64,000 nt of DNA, from the NCBI GenBank assembly GCA_963575645.1, contig OY754469.1, positions 14,836,001-14,900,000 on the forward strand, in the 5' to 3' direction. Shown here one piece after another: positions 57,281 through 64,000 of the stretch. Each line of letters starts with the position of its first letter. Position 1 is the stretch's first letter. The translations under genes and the position numbers were made by a program. The notes under the pieces are model-generated. The model searched no databases. It worked only from the letters and a program-made list of their open reading frames with translations, and had not been told where the DNA came from. This DNA is from Xanthostigma xanthostigma (taxonomy: Eukaryota > Arthropoda > Insecta > Raphidioptera > Raphidiidae).

Positions 57281-58375
57281 TACGCGCGTTAGAAGTTATA
57301 CTTCTTTGGCGTGATTAAAAACTGATTTTTAATTGGCATGCAAATGACTTATTGAAATAAATTAATAAAACGACTGGAGTAAGATTGGCATAAATACAGC
57401 TACTGGACGCTACGCACATGCGAACATGATCTCTATCATACTCACTCAGTGAACCGAAACTACAATGATATACGGCGAAGGCATGTCCACTAGTGTAAGT
57501 GTCCTCTATTTTGTTGGCTGTTTTACTATTCGGAATGGGACTAATTTAGGTCAAAAATCACTTTTAAAAATTTTACAATATCTTTTCGTTTTGAGGCTCC
57601 CCGAATCCAAAAAAAAATTTTTTTTTAAAACCCTGTGCGTCTGTTAAAGATTCTTTTATTTCCGCAACCAAAAAGGTCTCCCTTTCGTTTTGCTCTTTGT
57701 AGTGGCCAGGTGCCTGCGTTCCTGATGAGTCCAGGGGGGGGGGGAATTATCCCCTGTATCCCCCATATCTACCGGCCCTTGAGTCTGTTTGTCTATGAGC
57801 ACGATACAGGTCAAACGGATTGAAACCAAATTTAGGGAGGATGTTTTGCATGTAAATATGAACAACTCTATTGTTTTTGGAAAAAATCGGCGCATGCGCA
57901 GAAGAGATATATGCTATAACGGTGTTTATTTCTGTAATAATGGTATACTTTTCATAACGGCTTATTATTCTATTTATTTTTTCAAGAAAGTCTCGTTTTC
58001 TAAACAATATAATTTCGGAAATATTGTGAAAATAAAAAAAAATCAGCTGTTCTCTTGCTTTGTAGATCTGCCAGAAATAAACTAGTTAAGCATGCTTTGA
58101 TTAATTTTTACATGACGTGGAACATATTATGACCATGGCAACGAATGGCAAATAACATATTGAATACTAGCCGCGTCACCTCACGCAATATCAGAAATGT
58201 TCTATGCTTTATATTATATTATATCAAATGTCAACATTTTGAAGTTGGAATGGTTCCGTCGCTCATTTGGCTGAAATTTTTTTCTTTGAGCGACTTCATC
58301 CTGTTATTTTTGATGTTGCTTCGTAAAAATTCACTCTCACCATTTTTACCATAATGTTCTAAAGAAGTATAACTC
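57281..58375 (+). mobile_element. Family F, copy 2, split by family D
   Basis: 57,281-57,531 and 58,286-58,375 match the two halves of 13,229-13,646 in reverse. The intervening 57,532-58,285 is a family D copy. Confidence 0.65.
57532..58285 (-). mobile_element. Family D, copy 5, inserted in family F
   Basis: Contains TTTAGGTCAAAAATCACTTT, GGTCAAACGGATTGAAACC and GGCGCATGCGCAGAAGAGAT in D order. About 120 bp at 57,650-57,775, with a G10 run and CTACCGGCCCTT, is an extra insertion absent from other copies. Confidence 0.7.
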
Positions 58376-59157
58376 CAAAACATCTTAAATTGTTTGACCA
58401 CTTAACAACCAATACTACTCCTAATTTTTCTGACATGCGGCCAATCAAAAATAATGTTGATAATAGACAAAATATCTTCGCTAAGAATAGAAATATTTTA
58501 TATGCAATTTGCATGTCAGGGTAATCTTTGAATTATTCCGCAGACACGAATTTTAAATCTTGACTTTCCTGTTTCAGTAGGTGAATGAGACAGGGTGTTT
58601 TTAGACGACAAACTTTTTACGAATACAAAATCTGTTCTGATTTTCTAACCACTAAATTGTGAACAACCTTCTTCCACTTATGAACTTAATTTGAATTGAG
58701 TACCTACCGTTTTATTTTAAAAAAGATTTTCCTTAAATTTCAAAAATTCATTTCATTTGAATTAAACCTTTTAATATAAAAGTAAGTATAAATATTTTAA
58801 CTTGTTTACTGGTTTATAAAACCTAATTAAAAATATTTTGCCCTGACAACATACAACATAATATAAACAGTTTACAAATGCAAAACAGAATCAGAAATAG
58901 GTCACAATAACCAAATGAAATAATTGTACGGATTTATTCATTTCACCATACATAAATTAATTTTAAATATTTTCCGCAAATATAATTTATACGTTTGGAT
59001 TTTGAACGGTATCCAAAAGCATGTAAATACACCGATCGGTACAAAAAGCGGTTACCCTAAAAGTGCTTTAGTATTTATTGGGTGGTCACTGACATTTCAG
59101 AATAATTAAAAACCCCGGAACTAAAGTATCGTTCTTTTATTTAACCTTTCTTTCATA
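58376..59157. other. AT-rich, no recognisable feature
   Basis: Nothing recognised on either strand. Confidence 0.55.
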
Positions 59158-59663
59158 ATCCGGTCAAAATAAACCAGAAAATAGTGGTAGGTTTACAATA
59201 ATTCGCATAGAGCTGAAAATTAGTGCAGGTCTTAGGTACACTATTACAAACGAAATATCAAATGTCCCTATCGATCCTGCATCTGCTAAAAAAATTATAC
59301 AAGGTCAAAGGTTAAAAGTATCGGTTTTTTGCACTTTTCTCGTAAACGGTAAATGTTATCTAAAAATAGGTCAGACAAAAGTTGTAGATCATGCAATTGT
59401 CTACAAGAATTGTTGTTATACTTTTTTCCCCTACGAATCACTATTCTTTAGAAATGGTGATTTCATACATCGAAAATGCTCTTATGCATATTTTAATATT
59501 TAACGTTGTTTTTGATAAATAAGTATGTTCAGTACGTACATAGACATTTTGGTCCCAATCTCGGGAATAGTGATTCGTAGGAAAAAAGTATAAGAATAGT
59601 TTTTATAGACAATTGCATGATCTACAACTTTTGTCTGACCTATTTTTAGATAATATTTACCGT
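59158..59663. mobile_element. Foldback element family J, copy 3
   Basis: Matches 11,598-12,240 from TCCGGTCAAAATAAACC. The right arm is cut short at TATTTACCGTCTCAGAG. Confidence 0.7.
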
Positions 59664-59869
59664 CTCAGAGTGCGAATATTGACCGCTTGGTGCACAAATT
59701 TCTACTATTTGTATTTGTTGCATGAAAAAATATCAAAATAAATATTTACTGGCGGCCTCATGGCTATAAATAACAAAACGATTATTATTACTAGTAGACC
59801 CCGTGCAATGGCTGTAAATCCAAGTGCACAAATATCGCAGTAAAATAATGATATTGAAAGAGAGAGAGA

Positions 59870-59955
59870 AAGTTTATAGTTTACTACTCTGTAGTTGGGC
59901 ATTTTGCCTGTTGAGTACGTTCAATAAATATAATAATATAATATAAATATAATTA
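59870..59955 (+). mobile_element. Retroposon 3' end scrap
   Basis: ACTCTGTAGTTGGGCATTTT and GTTGAGTACGTTCAATAAA, then an A/T tail, as at 33,385-33,440. Confidence 0.55.
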
Positions 59956-60120
59956 TAGACGCGCGAGAACCGTAATTTTGTTGATATTTACAATTTTTTC
60001 TATAGAGTTCGAAATATTAAATTAAACCCCCGGTGCGCGTTTCATGTTTCATCACAATGTGTGCGAATTAACACACTCAAATCGGTACCACAAATTTTTT
60101 CCTTCCCGTATATTTATATA

Positions 60121-60960
60121 CAGTCAAACCTGAGTGAGTGAGAACTGGGTAAGCGAGAAAAATCTCTAAGTGAGGGTAATTGCCAGGTACCGTCTTTGCA
60201 ACCCTCGAAAACCTCTGTAGGTAAGTGAGAAACAGAAACATCTATAAGAGAAAGACGTCATAACTGAGACTACTACTTGCCTATACCTCTATAAGCAATA
60301 ACCGAACGAAATTTAAGACTGTGTCATAAAGAGCTGAACTAGCTGACATTGATTTTTTATCTTTGGTTTTTTTTGTTTTCGTTTGTTAGCATCTATGTCG
60401 AATTATCTATCTCGAATAATACATACATGATTATCACTATATATTTGCTGTATTTTTATAGACCTCTATAAGTGAGAAAGGTCACTCCTGTACAAGGCCG
60501 TAGCCAGAAATTCACTTCGGGGGGAGTCGAGCTCTGGACCAGAGACAATAAGTAATAACTTTATTTGAAAAAAAACATACATATATTATAACTTTACATA
60601 AATACAAATTTAATTAAAAGGCAGCCGACGTAGATTTCGACGAAAGAGTTTAATGATTCATTTAATTTATTAACAATGCATTACATTTCGATTTTACTCG
60701 TTCCGAAAAACGTGGAATCCAATTATCGTATCACAGATCCGAAAAAAGAGTCGAGCATATTTTAGTGAGCGTGTATAAAATATATAAAATAGTGGGTTAG
60801 ATAAGACATTTCAGGGGGGGGATTGAACCCCCAAAACACCCCCCTGCCTACTGCCTTGCTCCTGTACCTCTATGACGTAGAAACTCGGGTTAGTGAAAAA
60901 CCTCCATAAACGAAAAAAAAATCGCGGTCCCTTGAACTCTTGCTCATCCAGGTTCGACTG
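60121..60960. mobile_element. Pogo/Tigger-type element hosting a hAT
   Basis: CAGTCAAACCTGAGTGAGTG and (minus) CAGTCGAACCTGGATGAGCA are inverted ends flanked by TA. AGTGAGAA-type words recur inside. No transposase remains. Confidence 0.8.
60493..60858. mobile_element. Nested hAT element with 8-bp duplication
   Basis: Ends CAAGGCCGTAGCCAG and (minus) CAAGGCAGTAGGCAGG. CTCCTGTA flanks both sides exactly (60,485-60,492; 60,859-60,866). It is the uninterrupted relative of 22,840-23,517. Confidence 0.85.
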
Positions 60961-60962
60961 TA

Positions 60963-61433
60963 TATGATTATAAGTATATTCGGGCATGCCTATAGTGAAT
61001 AGCATTTATTTGAACATAGGATTGTTCACGAGTGTATTTGTTGACGCGATCGCGCATGAAATGCCCGAACGCCTGTACCAAATCTGTTCGCGACTCGGTG
61101 ATTCCCCGTTTATCGCTTTGAACTTTATATTATTGGCAAGCAGCCGTTCTCTTCTCCCTATACACGCGTTAATTACTACAACACAGCCGCACATTTCGTA
61201 TTGTTTGACTGCCGCTGTTGATGTTCAATTAGATGACTATTAAATTGTAGAACTAAAATCAAGCTCAGTTTATAAAATTATCTACTGTTTTAAAATTAAT
61301 TATTCCATTGATTAATTATTACCTACAGATTTTTAGATTAACATTCGTTATGCACTGTTTTGAAAATTTGCGTCGCTATTTGTTTAGCAAAGCATCACAC
61401 TACACACACTTTATTATCTTTATAATACCTATA
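60963..61433. other. Unassigned, partly GC-richer
   Basis: An 85-codon plus-strand frame at 60,986-61,243 has a signal-like start but no recognisable domain; I do not call it. Confidence 0.4.
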
Positions 61434-62156
61434 CTAGCGGCCCCGCCCGGTTTCACCCGGGTACAAAAGACCGAATGAGGGGAAGGAGAGACATGAGTAC
61501 GCACATTCATCTTAGTTTACCGAGATGAATGTTGCGTCCAAATTTCATGATGATCGGAGATATCATTCAAAAGTTTTTTTTCGGACGGACAAATTTTGAG
61601 TTAAATACACTTTGCAATATTTTTCATTGATGCTCCGCTCCTATTGGTCCTAGCGTGATATTATATAGCCTATAGCTTTCCTCGATAAATGGGCTATCCA
61701 ACAAAAAAAAAATTGTCAATTCGAACCAGTAGTCCCTAAGATTAGCGCGTTCAACCAAACAAACAAACTCTTCAGCTTTATATATTAGTATAGATAAAAA
61801 TTCCGTATCACGATGCTCGTCCGCGCTAATCTTCGAAACCACTGAATCGATTTTAATGAAATTATGTAAATGTGTCTTGCTTGTTCCAACTTACGCTATA
61901 GGATAGTTTTTATTAAATATTTTATATAAAATTACGGTATTATTTCTAATTGTTTAGTAACATGCAGCGACATCTCACAGAATCTACTGAAAGCTATTAG
62001 TTCACAAACAAACAAAAAACTGTTTTAGTACAACGTAGTGACATCTGATAGAATTCGCTCAAAGCTATTACCTAAATCAGACGCCGGGCCGCAAACGAAA
62101 TACATTTTGCAGAATTATATCTATCGCACCGGGATGAGACCGGGACGGGTCGTTAG
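61434..62156. mobile_element. Head-to-head Helitron composite, longer copy
   Basis: 61,434-61,795 is a complete minus-strand unit: 5' TCTATACTAATATATAAAGC, 3' ACCCGGGTGAAACCGGGCG then GGGCCGCTAG. 61,796-62,156 is a plus-strand unit ending ACCGGGACGGGTCGTTAG. The units abut with no spacer. The reverse complement corresponds to 897-1,461. Confidence 0.65.
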
Positions 62157-62956
62157 TATTCTATATAAATAAATGTATGTGGTCTTTGTTGGCAATACTT
62201 AATTTGTCTTCTCTGAAAGTCGTTATTAATGACCAAAGTTTACAGCCGCCATATACTTTAATAACTTAACCTCACATCAGTGACGTAACGTTTCGTTTGT
62301 AAATAAAAAATTAGGGCTCTGCCTCACCGGTCGAGGCGTCAGCAAAATGTATGCAATTCAACGTCTTCCACTTGGGTGGACGACCAGCTTGGTTGCGCTG
62401 CCAGCATCGACACGTCAAATATTTATTACCGGCAGCTCAACCGCGCTGGTTGAGCTATCAGTTTCCTAGCCCTATAGCTACGCAAACTCATCTCTGATCG
62501 CCGATCAAACTGTATAAGCGCCGTTCGGCAAACAGTGATTCTATATGCCAGTTTGTGGGTAGGCAATCTGTAAAGTTCCTCCAAGAACACACTGCCGCCC
62601 CCTTTTTAAAACACTAAAGATCTTAACATTTCATGACTTTTATGTACTACTAGAATGTGCAAGTTTTGTTAAATTTAATTTTAATCTTTTCTCTAGAAAT
62701 ACAGCACGAGAACACGAACAAACTTTAGACTAGATTACACGTCATTAACTACTGTCAACAAAGGTCCTGTTAATGCTATATGTTGAGAATTTTCAATAAG
62801 TTGCCCCCTGAAATCAAAAATTTACCGGCCACAAAATTAAAATCTATTTTATTACAGACCATTTTTATTCTGCTGAGGAATTTTTTAATCATACATCATA
62901 CATTTTAATAGAATAAAGTTTCTACCTATCTATCTATACAGTTCGACCGGAGACGA
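62157..62956. other. Unassigned, GC-richer in part
   Basis: 62,310-62,600 is the most GC-rich unassigned tract in the window and includes CAGCTCAACCGCGCTGGTTG. No coding or repeat identity recognised. Confidence 0.45.
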
Positions 62957-63195
62957 TTGACATGTAACGATATCTGATAGAATTTACTCACAGCTATTAG
63001 TTCAGAAGCAAACAAAAAAAGACGGTTTTAGTACCAAGTATCGACATCTGATAGAATTCGCTCAAAGCTATTAGTTCAGAAGCAAATCTGGTAGAATTTG
63101 CTCAAAGATATTAGTTCAGACGCCGAGCCGCAAACGAAATACATTTTGCAGAATTATATCTGTTGCACCCGGGTGAAACCGGGACGGACCGCTAA
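62957..63195 (+). mobile_element. Helitron 3' portion
   Basis: Ends CACCCGGGTGAAACCGGGAC GGACCGCTAA before T. The body shows two to three tandem copies of a GCTCAAAGCTATTAGTTCAG tract. Confidence 0.65.
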
Positions 63196-63233
63196 TTGTA
63201 TTAGAAAAAGCCATGTGCTTCTTTATTTTAGTC

Positions 63234-63380
63234 GTAGGTATATATCGAAATAGTATATTACACCACAAGGGCCGAAAGTGTGATATCTTGCCCTCGGCTT
63301 CGCCTCAGGCATCATGGCGCGCAGAACAAGGTTGTCACACCTTCGGCCAGTGTGGTGTATACTATTTTCTTCATACCTCG
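63234..63380. repeat. Hairpin MITE
   Basis: AGTATATTACACCACAAGGG and CAGTGTGGTGTATACT pair, with GGCCGAAAGTGT against ACACCTTCGGCC inside. The loop is GC-rich (GCCCTCGGCTTCGCC). A related scrap (GCCGAAAGT...GGTATGAAGAAAA) is at 63,661-63,701. Confidence 0.65.
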
Positions 63381-63390
63381 GTCGTAAGCA

Positions 63391-64000
63391 CACTTATTAA
63401 ATACATTAATTAATTGCGTATTAATTATATAAAAATACAGATAAATTATTCCAAGCAAGCTTTAAATATATACGTAAATACACAAATGACAGCTGCTCGC
63501 AATTATTAGCTAAAATGCAATAGATTGCTATGGAAACGACATCTAAACAACAGTTGTTTGGTTGTTTCTGCTTCACGACCGCCCGAACGTACGAACTTTC
63601 CGCATTTGGGAATGTAATTCCACCAAGGAGTAAATGTTAGACTTTTTGCCTTACACGTGGTGCCGAAAGTATAGGCACTTTCGATCGAGGTATGAAGAAA
63701 AGTTGTGTTTTTTTTTTAATAGAAACAAGAGAATACTCTGCGATTTTTAGTTCGACCGACTCATCTCAATGGCCACGTGCAATCCCTTTGTAAGCCATTT
63801 GCTCCCCTCCCCTTCCACCGCACTTCTAACCCACAACCCGCCTTCAGGCGAGGACAGAAGTAATAAACTCTTTTTGACACTTATGAACTCTTCACAAGAA
63901 AAAGGTTCTTTAATTATCTCGACATTTTTTTTCGACTAAACGTCTCGTGTTCATTTTTTTCCATTTTTTCCTTATTCAATTCTTTGTTCAAATGGCTTTT
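63391..64000. other. No recognisable feature
   Basis: Apart from the scrap of the preceding hairpin family, nothing is recognised to the window end. Confidence 0.5.

Overview
The window is AT-rich eukaryotic DNA, most likely from an insect. The pointers to a lepidopteran or hemipteran are TAGGTACCTA-type words, Helitron ends of the kind common in those orders, elements whose ends carry ACCGACTTC, and insect-type hAT, pogo and mariner elements. I cannot place the species. I find no intact host gene. Nearly all short reading frames lie in, or are made by, transposable elements, so this reads as intergenic or intronic repeat territory.

Left third (1-21,000): the first 305 bases recur inverted at 12,527-12,812. 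Between and beyond lie a tRNA-derived SINE, a head-to-head Helitron composite, several hAT elements (one with a perfect 8-bp target duplication at 16,088-16,640), foldback elements, an internally deleted mariner with TA target duplication, a TTAA-flanked element and a non-LTR reverse transcriptase tail. The most striking object is a palindrome with 250-bp arms (10,891-11,420); each arm carries what looks like a complete small type I hammerhead ribozyme of the kind found in Penelope-like retroelements.

Middle (21,000-47,000): a hAT element split by a SINE with 16-bp target duplications, a tRNA-Ile-like pseudogene, more reverse transcriptase C-terminal remnants, a second hAT with another element nested in it, an 818-bp foldback element, two direct copies of a ~600-bp inverted-repeat element, and a hAT remnant with a BED zinc finger interrupted by a perfect 41-bp inverted duplication.

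Right third (47,000-64,000): nested insertions dominate. A hAT-like element splits a SINE (47.4-48.1 kb), a mariner splits a dispersed repeat (51.5 kb), a retrotransposon sits in a hAT (53.8-55.3 kb), a dispersed repeat splits another (57.3-58.4 kb), and a hAT sits in a pogo element (60.1-61.0 kb). The one host-like coding trace is a short WD40 fragment resembling the mRNA export factor Rae1 (55,426-55,650), clearly broken. Further hammerhead-type cores occur at 13.8, 41.5 and 53.6 kb. No system of cooperating genes is visible; the layout records successive transposon insertions.
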